A stretch of DNA of 64,000 nucleotides. Origin: Streptomyces bobili. GTDB lineage: Bacteria; Actinomycetota; Actinomycetes; Streptomycetales; Streptomycetaceae. Where the stretch lies: assembly GCF_002154575.1 (NCBI RefSeq), contig NZ_MUBA01000085.1:1-64000 (forward strand), read 5' to 3'. Every line of letters starts with the position of its first letter. Position 1 is the stretch's first letter. Positions 1 to 8,517 of this stretch are shown here, piece after piece. Below the pieces are notes generated by a model. The model saw only the letters and a program-made list of their open reading frames with translations. It had not been told where the DNA came from and ran no database searches. Both the position numbers and the translations under genes were made by a program.

Positions 1-591
1 GGACGAGCGGTTCGGGGAGGCCGTCGGCGAGGGACGCGGGGCCGCCGGGGCCGTCGTACGGGCGGGTGCGGAGCCGGACGTGTCCGCCGAGGACGACGGC
101 GAGGGAGAGGAGGCCGACGGCGAGCGGTCGGCCGGGAGCGCGGACAGTGTGCCGAGCGTCGCGAGCAGCGCGCAGGTGACGGCGGCGAGCAGCGCGGTCC
201 GCCGACGCCGGTACCAGGGCCGGGCGGGCCCGCCGCCCAACCCGACATCCGGTAGCACCGCCTCCGGTAACGCCCTTTCCGGTACTGCCGCTTCCGGTAC
301 CGCCGTCGTGGCTGTGCGAGGCCGTGCCGCCTGGCGGACCGCCACGGCCCGCAGCCACCGGCGGTGCAGTTCGAGTCGTTCCTCCGGTGTCGCCCCGCTG
401 AATTCCGCGAGCCGTTCCACGGGGGCGAAGTCCTGCGGTACGGCCTCGCCGGCGCAGTAGCGGTGCAGCGTGGAGGTGTTCATGCCGAGGCGGCGCGCCA
501 GGGAGCCGTAGCTCCGGTCGGTGCGCTCCTTCAGCTCCGTCAGCAGTGCCGCGAACTCCGCGACCTCGTCCACGCCGTCACCGGTCGACAC
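1..591 (-). CDS. Partial HTH-domain membrane protein (C-terminus outside window)
   Basis: The frame stays open from a GTG at 591 to the window edge, so only the N-terminal 197 residues are seen. A GGAGG ribosome-binding site lies 4 nt before the GTG. Residues 1-60 look like a lambda/XRE-type helix-turn-helix (SYGSLARRLGMNTSTLHRYC). A linker with repeated VPEA/VPER units follows. A single membrane segment lies near residues 135-155 after a basic YRRRR stretch, then a Ser/Pro-rich, probably extracellular region. Streptomyces carries many proteins with this cytoplasmic HTH, one-TM, outer-domain layout; their roles are mostly unknown. The function here is not assigned. Confidence 0.75.
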   Translation of the reverse strand, partial: MSTGDGVDEVAEFAALLTELKERTDRSYGSLARRLGMNTSTLHRYCAGEAVPQDFAPVERLAEFSGATPEERLELHRRWLRAVAVRQAARPRTATTAVPEAAVPERALPEAVLPDVGLGGGPARPWYRRRRTALLAAVTCALLATLGTLSALPADRSPSASSPSPSSSADTSGSAPARTTAPAAPRPSPTASPNRSS

Positions 592-834
592 CGTTCCTCC
601 TGACTCGCCGTCGTTGCGTCCGGCCGGGTGCCATCCCAGGCACTCATATACCTGCACGTCAGATGGGCTGGGATGGTTCCATGCCCGCCGACCGGGTGCC
701 GGATCTTGCTCCGGGCCGCGGCGGCGCCGATGCTGGTGCCGTCGCCGCCGAGCGGAGCCGGGCCGGCCATCCGCGACTCCCGGCGGCGGTAACGAACCAC
801 GCGTGGCGACAGCACTCACTCACGGGGGACACCC

Positions 835-1446
835 ATGCCCGACCGCACCCGAACGACAGCACTCACCGCCCTCACCGCCGCGGGCCTCGCCCTCGGCACC
901 GTACTCGCCGTACCGGCCGGAGCCGCCCCGAAGGCGCCGGGATTCCTCGCCGCCAGGGACCTTCCGCCGCACCCGTCCTCGGCCTGGACGGCCGACCGGG
1001 TCAAGAACGGCGTCCCGGACTCGCTGCTCAACTGCGTGACGGACGCGCTGCCCGGCTACGACGCCCGCCACCGGGAGTTCCGCACCGACCTCGACACCGG
1101 CGCCGTACAGGTCACGGTCGTCGTCGGCAGCGCGTCGAAGGCGAAGGCGCTCCAGACCCGTCTGAACAAGGAGATGCGCACCTGCGCCACGCAGATCGAG
1201 CAGAACGATCCCGAGACCGAGGCCGCCGTGAAGGACTACGGCAGCATCGCGGTCGAGGAGGGCGCCCGCGTCCACGGCCTGCACACCGAGACCTCCTGGG
1301 GCGCCACCGACATCCACCTGCTGTCCTTCGGCCGTGACGGCCGGACCGTGACCCTTGTGCAGTGGGGACAGATGGGCGACTTCGGGGACGCGCCGGTGAA
1401 GGCCTTCAAGAAGACGACGACCACGGCCGTCAACAAGCTCCGCTGA
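835..1446 (+). CDS. Secreted protein of unknown function
   Basis: The product is 203 residues. It starts with a basic n-region (MPDRTRTT), a hydrophobic core to about residue 28 and an AGA-type cleavage site, so a Sec signal peptide is likely. The mature part has two cysteines (in LLNCVTDA and MRTCATQI) that could form a disulfide, and a run of alternating strands. In outline it resembles the extracellular sensor-like domains seen behind actinobacterial PknH-type kinases, but I cannot name the family. It stands alone and is followed by a strong terminator, so it is probably monocistronic. Confidence 0.75.
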   Translation: MPDRTRTTALTALTAAGLALGTVLAVPAGAAPKAPGFLAARDLPPHPSSAWTADRVKNGVPDSLLNCVTDALPGYDARHREFRTDLDTGAVQVTVVVGSASKAKALQTRLNKEMRTCATQIEQNDPETEAAVKDYGSIAVEEGARVHGLHTETSWGATDIHLLSFGRDGRTVTLVQWGQMGDFGDAPVKAFKKTTTTAVNKLR

Positions 1447-1479
1447 CCGCTCGGCCAACCGAAGAGAGACGGGGCCGCG

Positions 1480-1509
1480 GGCCCTCCCGCCACGGGGGTC
1501 GGGAGGGCC
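1480..1509 (+). terminator. Intrinsic terminator after the secreted protein gene
   Basis: A perfect 10-bp GC-rich stem (GGCCCTCCCG, 1480-1489, with its complement at 1500-1509) closes a 10-nt loop, 34 nt after the stop codon. There is no U-tract, as is usual in Streptomyces. The remaining sequence to 1808 has no gene or other element that I can support. Confidence 0.7.
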
Positions 1510-1808
1510 GGCGGCCCCGCACTCATGACGACGCCGACGACCGGACGGCCCGCCGCGCGCGACACGGGTCCACGGATCGAGCGCGCCGAGTAGAGCTGAT
1601 TCCGGCCAACTTCGCGCGCCGATGCCGGGGCCGGGCAGCGCCGCCACCGCGCGGCCCTTCGGCGGGGCGGTCCCGGAGCCCGCCGGGACATGGCCGAACA
1701 CCTGGTCGTCGGCGATCGGACATGACTGGCCCGCCGCCCGAGAGGGCAAGCATCCCGTGAACGTGTTCGAGCAGGAGGGGAACCGACATCGGCACGCGGG
1801 CGGGGGTC

Positions 1809-2297
1809 ATGAAGAGGCAGGCACGAGGCAGCGGTTCGACCATGATCGCGAACACCTCGGCGGGGACGCAGGCAGTGGAGGACACGGCGGACGGCGGTGG
1901 CGAGCGGGGGCGTACGTCCCAGCTCCGGCGAAGACTCGGGCGGGCCGACCTGAGGGCCGTACCCGAGACGCGCCGGGCGCTGCGCGAACTGCTGCGGCAC
2001 TGGGGCAGGCCGGGGCAGTCGGAGACCGCCGAACTGCTCACCAGCGAACTCGTCACCAACGCGCTCGTCCACACCGATCGGGAGGCGGTGCTGACGGCGA
2101 CCGTCGGACCGGACGGACTACGGGTGGAGGTACGGGATTTCGTGGCCGGCCGTCCGCAGCCGCGCAGACCGGACACCGGCGACGGCACGCACGGCCGGGG
2201 CCTGGTCCTGGTGCAGTCCCTCGCCGACGCGTGGGGCGTACGGCCGCACGGGATCGGGAAGGCGGTCTGGTTCGAACTGGGTGCCGAGATGGCGTGA
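1809..2297 (+). CDS. ATP-binding protein, anti-sigma factor kinase type (HATPase_c)
   Basis: The 162-residue product has a GHKL/HATPase_c fold of the RsbW/SpoIIAB type. Its N-box is visible as ELVTNALVH (about residues 79-87), followed by a degenerate G1 region (VRDFVAGRP) and a glycine-rich lid, GDGTHGRGLVLVQSLAD. Such stand-alone ATPases are numerous in Streptomyces and usually bind or phosphorylate anti-anti-sigma factors. No sigma factor or STAS partner is adjacent, so its partner is unknown. A second ATG 33 nt downstream (MIANTS) is an alternative start. Confidence 0.85.
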   Translation: MKRQARGSGSTMIANTSAGTQAVEDTADGGGERGRTSQLRRRLGRADLRAVPETRRALRELLRHWGRPGQSETAELLTSELVTNALVHTDREAVLTATVGPDGLRVEVRDFVAGRPQPRRPDTGDGTHGRGLVLVQSLADAWGVRPHGIGKAVWFELGAEMA

Positions 2298-2315
2298 GCG
2301 GTGGGACCGGGCCGG

Positions 2316-2364
2316 CAACGGGACCGCGGGGTCAACGAGACCGCGGGGCAACGAGACCGCGGGG
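2316..2364. repeat. Three 16-bp tandem repeats
   Basis: The unit CAACGRGACCGCGGGG occurs at 2316-2331, 2333-2348 and 2349-2364, between the ATPase stop codon and the terminator hairpin. It is non-coding. No function is apparent. Confidence 0.8.
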
Positions 2365-2367
2365 CAA

Positions 2368-2408
2368 CGGGAGGGGGGCGCGACCGATGTGGTCGCGCCC
2401 CCCTCCCG
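2368..2408. terminator. Bidirectional terminator, 18-bp perfect stem
   Basis: CGGGAGGGGGGCGCGACC (2368-2385) pairs perfectly with 2391-2408 across a 5-nt loop. It sits between the converging ATPase gene and the DUF2637 gene and can serve both. Confidence 0.9.
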
Positions 2409-2428
2409 TGACCGCTGGTGACGGCCGG

Positions 2429-3472
2429 TCAGCCGAACTGCTGCTCCAGGTCCTTGAGCTTGCGCTCCAGGGAGTCCAGACGCGGCAGGGCCATCGTGTC
2501 GTCCTCCGCCGTGAGGTCGACGGTGATCGGGTCAGTGCTCTGACGGACGGGCTGGAGGGAGGGCCGCGAACGCACGGGCAGTTGTTCCGGCGCGCTCGCC
2601 GCTATGGCAGGCTCCGCGGGAACGCGTTCCGTGGCCCGCTCCAGGGAGGCCTGGGCCTCCAGCTGCCGGCCGCCACGGCCGGGAAACCCGCGGTGACCGC
2701 GGCTGATCGCCTTGAGCTGGGCGCGCTCCACACGGTCCTGCTCGCGGCGGCGCAGACGTGCCGTCTCCTTCTGCCGCTTGTCCTCGCGCACCTCGTCGAC
2801 GGCCTCGTCCAGGCTGCGCACGTTCTCCAGGAGCATCAGCGACCAGGCCCTGTACGTCTCGCGGGGGGCCCGCAGCCAGCGCACGACCCGGATCTGGGGC
2901 AGCGGACGCGGCACCAGGCCCTGCTCGCGCAGTGCGGCCCGGCGGGTCTGCTTCAGGGCGCGGTCGAAGAGGACGGCCGCCGACAGGGACATGCCGGAGA
3001 AGAACTGCGGGGCGCCGTCGTGGCCGAGACCGCGCGGGGCGTGGACCCAGTTGAACCAGGCCGCGGCGCCCGCGAACGTCCATACGAGTATCCGGGAGCC
3101 CAGGGCGGCGTCACCGTGGCTGGCCTCGCGCACGGCGAGCACGGAGCAGAACATCGCCGCCCCGTCGAGGCCGAACGGCACGAGGTACTCCCAGCCGCCG
3201 GTCAGGTTCAGGTTCTGCCGGCCGAAGCCGACCAGTCCGTGGAAGGAGAGCGCGGCGGCGACCGCCGCGCAGCAGAACAGCAGGACGTAGGAGGCGGTGC
3301 CGTATATGGCCTCCTTGCGCCTGCGGCGCTCTTCGGTGCGCTCCCACGAGTCGTCGCTCGCGTCCCCTGAGGAGCGCTTTCCGCGCGCGAGCACCGCCAC
3401 CGCCGCCAGCATGCCCAGGAGCAGCACGGCGCCCGGAAGCAGCCAGTTCAGCGATATGTCGGTCAGTCTCAT
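2429..3472 (-). CDS. DUF2637 family membrane protein
   Basis: The product is 347 residues from the ATG at 3472 (MRLTDISLNW). One hydrophobic segment is at residues 8-28. A charged stretch (RTEERRRRKEA) precedes three or four further membrane segments between about 60 and 180. The rest is a long charged, probably coiled-coil cytoplasmic tail (RLRRREQDRVERAQLKAI) ending LERKLKDLEQQFG. This matches DUF2637 proteins, which are common in Streptomyces chromosomes and in mobile elements alongside Spd-type spread proteins. No other conjugation gene is nearby, so a role in plasmid spread is not supported here. Confidence 0.75.
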   Translation of the reverse strand: MRLTDISLNWLLPGAVLLLGMLAAVAVLARGKRSSGDASDDSWERTEERRRRKEAIYGTASYVLLFCCAAVAAALSFHGLVGFGRQNLNLTGGWEYLVPFGLDGAAMFCSVLAVREASHGDAALGSRILVWTFAGAAAWFNWVHAPRGLGHDGAPQFFSGMSLSAAVLFDRALKQTRRAALREQGLVPRPLPQIRVVRWLRAPRETYRAWSLMLLENVRSLDEAVDEVREDKRQKETARLRRREQDRVERAQLKAISRGHRGFPGRGGRQLEAQASLERATERVPAEPAIAASAPEQLPVRSRPSLQPVRQSTDPITVDLTAEDDTMALPRLDSLERKLKDLEQQFG

Positions 3473-3775
3473 CTGGGGTCCCTTGCATTGGGATAGGGCG
3501 TAACGCCCGCCATAGTGGCCCAATCCCGCCGCCGCTCAGGGTGTTTCGGGGCAAGAGGCCGCCAAGGAGGTGCAAGGGAATGCCCAGGGCGACGATCTGC
3601 TCGAACTGGCGCTTGAGGGGCGGGAGTTGAGTTCGAATAAGACTACCCGTACGGGCGGTTCCACGGAAAGTTCCCGTGGTCGGTGAGGAAGTTGTGAAAC
3701 AACCGTGATGAGCGCCAGGGGTCTCGTTCGGGTGATCTTACGGGACCAGGGATGCCGGGCCGTCCTGAGGGTGCC
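3473..3775. other. Intergenic region with two short inverted repeats
   Basis: No gene is seen. A hairpin-forming CCACGG/CCGTGG pair lies at 3661-3679 and could end the fhuF-like transcript that enters from the right. GTTGT-GAA-ACAAC at 3691-3703 is a perfect short palindrome of unknown use. The promoter of the DUF2637 gene should lie within about 100 bp right of 3472. Confidence 0.5.
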
Positions 3776-4624
3776 TCAACTCGCGGCGGTGGCGACGAGT
3801 TTGGCGACCCGGTCCGCGTCGCAGGTGCGCGGGCAGGTGGCGCAGGTGTCCTCGGGGCGCACCGTGTAGAACATGCAGCAGCTCGCCCGGTCCCGGGTGG
3901 GCAGCGGCTCCCCGTCCGGACCGGTCAGATCCCGGAAGGCCGCCGAGCCGACGTACGGCCGGGTCGCACCCGGCAGCAGCAGCTCCAGTTCGTGCCGGGC
4001 GCGGTCGCCCTCGCCGCCGCCGATCAGCTCGGCGACGTACCAGAGGCCCTCGATGACATCGTCCGTGACCATGCCCCACAGGGCACGGCCGCGCCGCCGG
4101 GTACGCGGGCCGAAGCCCGCCAGCACCGGCTCGTGGTGCTCGGCGACGGCGGCCCGCACCTGCGCGCGCAGCGCCTCCTCGTCCGGGACCACTCGGGCGC
4201 CGGGCAGGGCCGCCGCCGAGTCGCCCGGCAGGCAGGCGAACGACTCGGGCGCGCGGACGGCCATCCGCATCCCGCCACCGGTGCGGTCGCAGGAGACGTG
4301 GGTCACCGGCAGGCGGGGGACCCGGCGGTGCAGGAACCACGGGACGGTGATCAGCAGGCAGGCGGGCCAGGCGTACCGGTGCAGCCCGAAGCTCGCCACG
4401 ACGTCAGGCCGGGCCGACTGCCCGTAGTCGCGCACCACCTGGGCGTCGTCCCAGGCCAGGAAGGCGTCCAGGTCCGCGCCGCCCTCCGCGAGCGCGGCGG
4501 CCGACACCCAGCCGCCGCCGCGCGGGGCCGGCTCGCCGTGCCCCAGTTCCCTGACGGTGAGGCCCGGGTAGACCTCGGCGAGGCGGACGTACGCGTCCGT
4601 CATGGCCGACGGGCGTAGGGGCAT
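3776..4624 (-). CDS. fhuF: FhuF-like (2Fe-2S) ferric siderophore reductase
   Basis: The 282-residue product carries the FhuF C-terminal signature: adjacent cysteines (ASCCMFYTVRP) then CATC, giving the CC-x10-C-x2-C pattern that holds an unusual [2Fe-2S] cluster. FhuF proteins reduce Fe(III)-hydroxamate siderophores in the cytosol to release iron. Regulation fits: a DmdR/IdeR-type iron box lies 29-47 bp upstream of the start. The ATG at 4624 is taken as start; an ATG at 4603 (MTDAYVRL) is possible. No siderophore uptake genes are adjacent. Confidence 0.85.
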   Translation of the reverse strand: MPLRPSAMTDAYVRLAEVYPGLTVRELGHGEPAPRGGGWVSAAALAEGGADLDAFLAWDDAQVVRDYGQSARPDVVASFGLHRYAWPACLLITVPWFLHRRVPRLPVTHVSCDRTGGGMRMAVRAPESFACLPGDSAAALPGARVVPDEEALRAQVRAAVAEHHEPVLAGFGPRTRRRGRALWGMVTDDVIEGLWYVAELIGGGEGDRARHELELLLPGATRPYVGSAAFRDLTGPDGEPLPTRDRASCCMFYTVRPEDTCATCPRTCDADRVAKLVATAAS

Positions 4625-4652
4625 ACCGGGACCACCGATCCAGCAGTGAGGG

Positions 4653-4671
4653 CGAGGTAAGCCTTACCTTA
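4653..4671. promoter_or_regulatory. Iron box (DmdR1/IdeR-type operator)
   Basis: The 19-bp site CGAGGTAAGCCTTACCTTA matches 13-14 positions of the actinobacterial iron-box consensus TTAGGTGAGCCTAACCTAA, with the AGGT and AGCCT cores intact. It precedes the fhuF-like gene, so iron-dependent repression is expected. Confidence 0.8.
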
Positions 4672-4781
4672 CCGAACATGTTCGGGATTTGAACTGACGG
4701 CGAGTACGCCTAAGGTGCTTGACGGGCGAGTAACAACCAGCCGTAATGACCCCAAGTACCGACACGTCCGGAGGAGGACCC

Positions 4782-5627
4782 GTGGAGCGGAGCGCGCAGG
4801 GCTTTGCCGGCACGGGAATCCCCGGCGCGGGGCCGCGGGTGCCCGCGCAGCCGCGGGTCGGGGACCGGGACCGCGACCGGGACCGAGGTATGCCCGGCCC
4901 CGGCCCTGCCGTCGGCGGTCGGATCTCCGGCCCGGACGGCGGTGCGGGAGCCGTACGCGGCGAGCACACCCACAGCGAGACGCCCTTCCCGCGCCCCCGG
5001 CCCGTCGTCCAGCGGTCCTCCGTCCGCGGCCAGATCCTCGACGCCCTGCGCACGGCGCTCGTCACCGGTGAGCTGAAACCCGGCGAGGTGTACTCGGCGC
5101 CCGCCCTCGGCGAGCAGTTCGGCGTCTCCGCGACCCCGGTCCGCGAGGCGATGCAGCAGCTGGCCCTGGAAGGCGCCGTCGAGGTCGTGCCCAACCGGGG
5201 GTTCCGGGTGATCGTGCGCGGTACGCGCGAACTGACCGAACTGGCCGAGGTGCGGGCCCTGATCGAGGTCCCCGTGATGCTGCGGCTCGCCCGCACCGTC
5301 CCCGCCGAACGCTGGACGGAACTGCGCCCCCTCGCCGAGGCGACCGTCCGGGCCGCGGCCTCCGGCTGCCGCGCGACGTACGCCGAGTCCGACCGCGCCT
5401 TCCACCGCGCCGTGCTCGCCCTGTGCGGCAACGACCAGCTGGTCTCCGTGGCGGAGGACCTGCACCGCCGGTCCCAGTGGCCGCTCGTGGGCGGCCCCGT
5501 GTCGCACGGCCGGGCCGACCTGATGGCGGACGCGGCGCAGCACCTGACGCTGCTGGAGGCGCTGGGGGCGGGAGACGTGGACGTGGTCCAGGCGCTCGTG
5601 CGGGAGCACTGCGCGGGCCCGCGCTGA
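4782..5627 (+). CDS. GntR family transcriptional regulator (FadR/FCD type)
   Basis: The product is 281 residues from a GTG at 4782, chosen because GGAGGAGG lies just upstream; an ATG at 4746 has no such site. Residues 1-75 are a low-complexity Gly/Pro/Arg-rich extension with a DRDRDRDRG repeat. A GntR winged helix follows (RGQILDALRTALVTGELKPG, then GVSATPVREAMQQLALEGAVE). The rest is an FCD ligand domain with DRAFHRAVLALCGN and a late QHLTLLEAL helix. FCD regulators usually sense small carboxylates. No operon partner shows its target. Confidence 0.88.
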   Translation: MERSAQGFAGTGIPGAGPRVPAQPRVGDRDRDRDRGMPGPGPAVGGRISGPDGGAGAVRGEHTHSETPFPRPRPVVQRSSVRGQILDALRTALVTGELKPGEVYSAPALGEQFGVSATPVREAMQQLALEGAVEVVPNRGFRVIVRGTRELTELAEVRALIEVPVMLRLARTVPAERWTELRPLAEATVRAAASGCRATYAESDRAFHRAVLALCGNDQLVSVAEDLHRRSQWPLVGGPVSHGRADLMADAAQHLTLLEALGAGDVDVVQALVREHCAGPR

Positions 5628-5746
5628 CGGACCCTGGACCTGACCGGAGACCGGCGGAGCCGAACCGCCCCTCGCGGACCGGCAGTTGCCTGCGTCGGCC
5701 CGCTTCCACCACGAGGTCACCGGCCGGTCCGGTCGCCCCCCAACCC

Positions 5747-6523
5747 CTACGCCGTGGCCGCCGGCGGTGCCGCCAACTGCCGTGCCAGCCAGGTCGGTAC
5801 GCCGCCCAGGAGGCGGAACAGCCGCCGTGCCTCCTCGCGCAGGCGGGACGCCTCGGGCTCGGTCTCCGCGTCCGCCAGGGACACCAGGGCCGGAGCCGTA
5901 CCCACCAGGTAGCCCAACTCCTCGCGGATACGCAGGGATTCGGCGAAACCGTGACGCGCCTCGGCCGTGTCCCCGTCCCGCAGCGCGAGGCCCGCGAGAT
6001 GGCGCCAGGTGAAGGACAGCAGCAGCGCATCGGAGCGGGCCGCGGCGGCCGCGTGCGCGCGCCGGTAGGCCGCGCGCGCGGACTGCGGGGAACGGGTCAG
6101 GTTCTCCGCGAGCAGCCCGCGCCGGAAGTCCAGCAGGGGCCGCCCCGCCGCGTCCGCGGGGATCAGCGCGGCGGCCCGGCCGAGCGCGGCCCGCGCCTCG
6201 TCGGCCCGGTCACGCACCCCGTGCACCGTCGCCGTGTACGCCAAGTGTCCGCGTTCACAAGCGGCGGCGCCCCGCTCCTCGTCGGTGTGGGCCAGCGCCT
6301 CCGCCGTCCGCAGCGCGTCCTCCGCCTCCTGCCAGCCCTGCTCGGTGTAGAGACACCGTTCCACGAGGAGAGCGGCCCGCTGGACGGCCCCCGCCGCGCT
6401 GTCCGGCGGAAGCAGTGCCGCCGCGTCGGCCCAGCAGGCCCGCGAGCGCAGCCGCCACACCGCTGTCTGGAGGGGATCGTCACCAGCGGAACTTCCATTG
6501 CCAGACATGGCGGAATACGCCAC
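5747..6523 (-). CDS. Helical TPR-like protein of unknown function
   Basis: The 258-residue product starts at a GTG (6523) with GGGGAGG 5 nt upstream. It is almost wholly helical and Ala/Leu/Arg-rich, with motifs such as AEDALRTAEALAHTDEERGA and RRAHAAAAARSDALLLSFTW that look like degenerate tetratricopeptide helices. No catalytic residues or signal peptide are seen. Similar short TPR proteins in Streptomyces have no defined role. A perfect 17-bp inverted repeat has one arm directly before its ribosome-binding site. Confidence 0.65.
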   Translation of the reverse strand: MAYSAMSGNGSSAGDDPLQTAVWRLRSRACWADAAALLPPDSAAGAVQRAALLVERCLYTEQGWQEAEDALRTAEALAHTDEERGAAACERGHLAYTATVHGVRDRADEARAALGRAAALIPADAAGRPLLDFRRGLLAENLTRSPQSARAAYRRAHAAAAARSDALLLSFTWRHLAGLALRDGDTAEARHGFAESLRIREELGYLVGTAPALVSLADAETEPEASRLREEARRLFRLLGGVPTWLARQLAAPPAATA

Positions 6524-6540
6524 GTTGCCCTCCCCAGGGT

Positions 6541-6717
6541 CCTGTCCTTCGGATCAGCTCGAGTCGCGGGGCCGGGCACGCACATCCGCGGCGTCGTCCT
6601 CGGTCCCCGACGCTCCGCGTCGACTCCCTCGTCCGTCCTGCGGCTGCACGCACCCGGTCCCGCTCACCGGCATGCCAAGGCACCGCCCCTCACTACCGAC
6701 CTGATCCGAAGGACAGG
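6541..6717. repeat. 177-bp element bounded by perfect 17-bp inverted repeats
   Basis: CCTGTCCTTCGGATCAG at 6541-6557 is the exact reverse complement of 6701-6717; the 143 bp between hold no supported gene. The arms could be termini of a small non-autonomous mobile element or arms of a long RNA stem upstream of the TPR-like gene. I see no clear target-site duplication. The rest of the 6524-6834 gap shows no other feature. Confidence 0.75.
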
Positions 6718-6834
6718 CCCAGCACACCGTTGAGCCATGAGTGGTGGCCGCATCTCAACACGGATCACGGCACCGGGCCAAGGGGGCGGGTGAAGCTTTT
6801 CACAAAGTCGGGGGACTCCGGTGCCCCACAGGTT

Positions 6835-8517
6835 TCAGCTCATCCGCAGTGCCAGGAAGAAGTCCAGCTTGTCCTCGAGCCGCGAGAGGTCACGGCCCGT
6901 CAACTGCTCGATGCGGCCGACGCGGTAGCGCAGCGTGTTGACGTGCAGGTGGAGCCGGGACGCGCAGCGGGTCCAGGAGCCGTCGCAGTCCAGGAACGCC
7001 TCCAGCGTCGGGATCAGCTCGGCGCGGTGCCGGCGGTCGTACTCGCGCAGCGGGTCCAGAAGGCGCGCGGTGAAGGCCCGGCGCACGTCGTCGGGGACGA
7101 AGGGGAGCAGCAGGACGTGCGAGGCCAGCTCCTGGTGGCCCGCCGCGCACACCCGGCCCGGACGGGCCGCCGCCACCCGGCGGGCGTGCCGGGCCTCCTC
7201 CAGGGCGCCCCGCAGCCCCTCGGCCGAGTGCACCGCCGCGCTGACGCCCAGCGTGACCCGGCCGTCACCGTCGAGACCCGCGGCGAGCGGTTCCCGTACG
7301 GAGGCCAGGAGGGCGTCGGCGAGGACGCCGGCCTCGGAGCCGTCGTGCTCGCTGGAGACCGCCGGGAGCGGGACGAGGGCGATCGCCTCGTCCCCGGTGT
7401 GGGCGACGGCGATCCGGTCGGAGGGCTCGGGCCCGGTGGCCCGCGGGTCGACCAGGATCTCCTCCAGGAGCGACTGGGCGACCGGGCCGCCCTCGATCTC
7501 CCCGCCGTTCCACTCGACGCGCGCCACGACCACCTGCCAGTGCGGCGCGGCCCCCAGCCCCGGCAGCAGCACCGGCGCCGCGACCCGCAGCCGGGCCGCG
7601 ATCTCGGCGGGCGCCGCGCCCGTCTGGACGAGTTCGAGGATCTCCTGGGCGAGCCGTCTGCGCACCGTGCGCGCCGCGTCCCGCCGGTCCCGCTCGACCG
7701 AGATGAGCTGGGTGACGCCCTGGAGCAGGTCGAGGCGTTCATCCGCCCAGTCCCCGGCGTCCGCCTCGACGGCGAGCAGCCAGTCCGACAGGACGGTCTC
7801 GCGCACGTCCCGCGCCGCGTGGACGGCCTGCGCGGCGCGCCCGCTGCTGCGGATCGGGAACAGCGAGTACGTGGCACCGCCGAGGATCACCCGGTGCGGG
7901 CCCCGCCGGCCGGTGCGGACGGCCGCCAGCTGCTCGGCCGCCAGCTTCGCGCACACGTCCGCCGCGAGCACCGGCCCCGCCGTCTTCGGGCCCGCGACGA
8001 GCCGGCCCGCGGGGGACAGCACCCACGCCCGCAGGTCCAGGTCGGAGCCGAGCAGGTCCAGGACCACGTCCGGGCCGCCGCCCGCCGGTCCCGAGGTCAT
8101 CATCCGGCGGTGCCGGTCGACGACCGCCGCGAGGTCCCCGGCACGCTCCCCGGACACCTGCCGTACGACGTGTTCGGTGATCGTCGCGAACGCCACCGAC
8201 TCGTTCACCGCGAACAGCGGCAGCCGGTGCCGGGCGCAGGCCACGACCAGATCGTCGGGCACATCGCCCAGCTCGGCCTCACCGGCGGCGAGCGCGGCCA
8301 CCCCGGCCTGCACCAGGAGCCGTACGAAAGGCTCGGAGTCCGCGGCGTCCCGGCGCCAGGCCAGCCCCGTGAGGACCAGCTCACCGCCGGAGAGGTAGCG
8401 GCTCGGGTCGCGCAGGTCGGTGGTCATGACCCCGCGTACCGTGCGGTCCAGTTCCTCCTGGCCGCCGAGCAGCCGCAGGCCCAGCGCGTCGGTGTCCAGC
8501 AGTGCGCGCAGCCGCAT
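6835..8517 (-). CDS. pucR: PucR family regulator of purine catabolism
   Basis: The 560-residue product has the PucR layout: an N-terminal PucR domain (residues 1-120, with MTTDLRDPSRYLSGGELVLT), a central GGDEF-like CdaR region and a C-terminal helix-turn-helix (LHLHVNTLRYRVGRIEQLTG) close to the end. PucR-type proteins activate purine catabolic genes on sensing pathway intermediates. It is divergent from the xanthine dehydrogenase operon, which is its obvious target. Length and order are normal for the family. Confidence 0.9.
   Translation of the reverse strand: MRLRALLDTDALGLRLLGGQEELDRTVRGVMTTDLRDPSRYLSGGELVLTGLAWRRDAADSEPFVRLLVQAGVAALAAGEAELGDVPDDLVVACARHRLPLFAVNESVAFATITEHVVRQVSGERAGDLAAVVDRHRRMMTSGPAGGGPDVVLDLLGSDLDLRAWVLSPAGRLVAGPKTAGPVLAADVCAKLAAEQLAAVRTGRRGPHRVILGGATYSLFPIRSSGRAAQAVHAARDVRETVLSDWLLAVEADAGDWADERLDLLQGVTQLISVERDRRDAARTVRRRLAQEILELVQTGAAPAEIAARLRVAAPVLLPGLGAAPHWQVVVARVEWNGGEIEGGPVAQSLLEEILVDPRATGPEPSDRIAVAHTGDEAIALVPLPAVSSEHDGSEAGVLADALLASVREPLAAGLDGDGRVTLGVSAAVHSAEGLRGALEEARHARRVAAARPGRVCAAGHQELASHVLLLPFVPDDVRRAFTARLLDPLREYDRRHRAELIPTLEAFLDCDGSWTRCASRLHLHVNTLRYRVGRIEQLTGRDLSRLEDKLDFFLALRMS

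Noticed and set aside
1622..3370. A 582-codon plus-strand open frame
   Set aside because: It crosses a perfect 18-bp terminator hairpin and the convergent ATPase and DUF2637 genes. Its sequence is low complexity.
2429..3472. DUF2637 protein as evidence for an integrated plasmid
   Set aside because: No integrase, tra gene, att-like repeats or other spread gene is nearby, and such proteins also occur as ordinary chromosomal genes.
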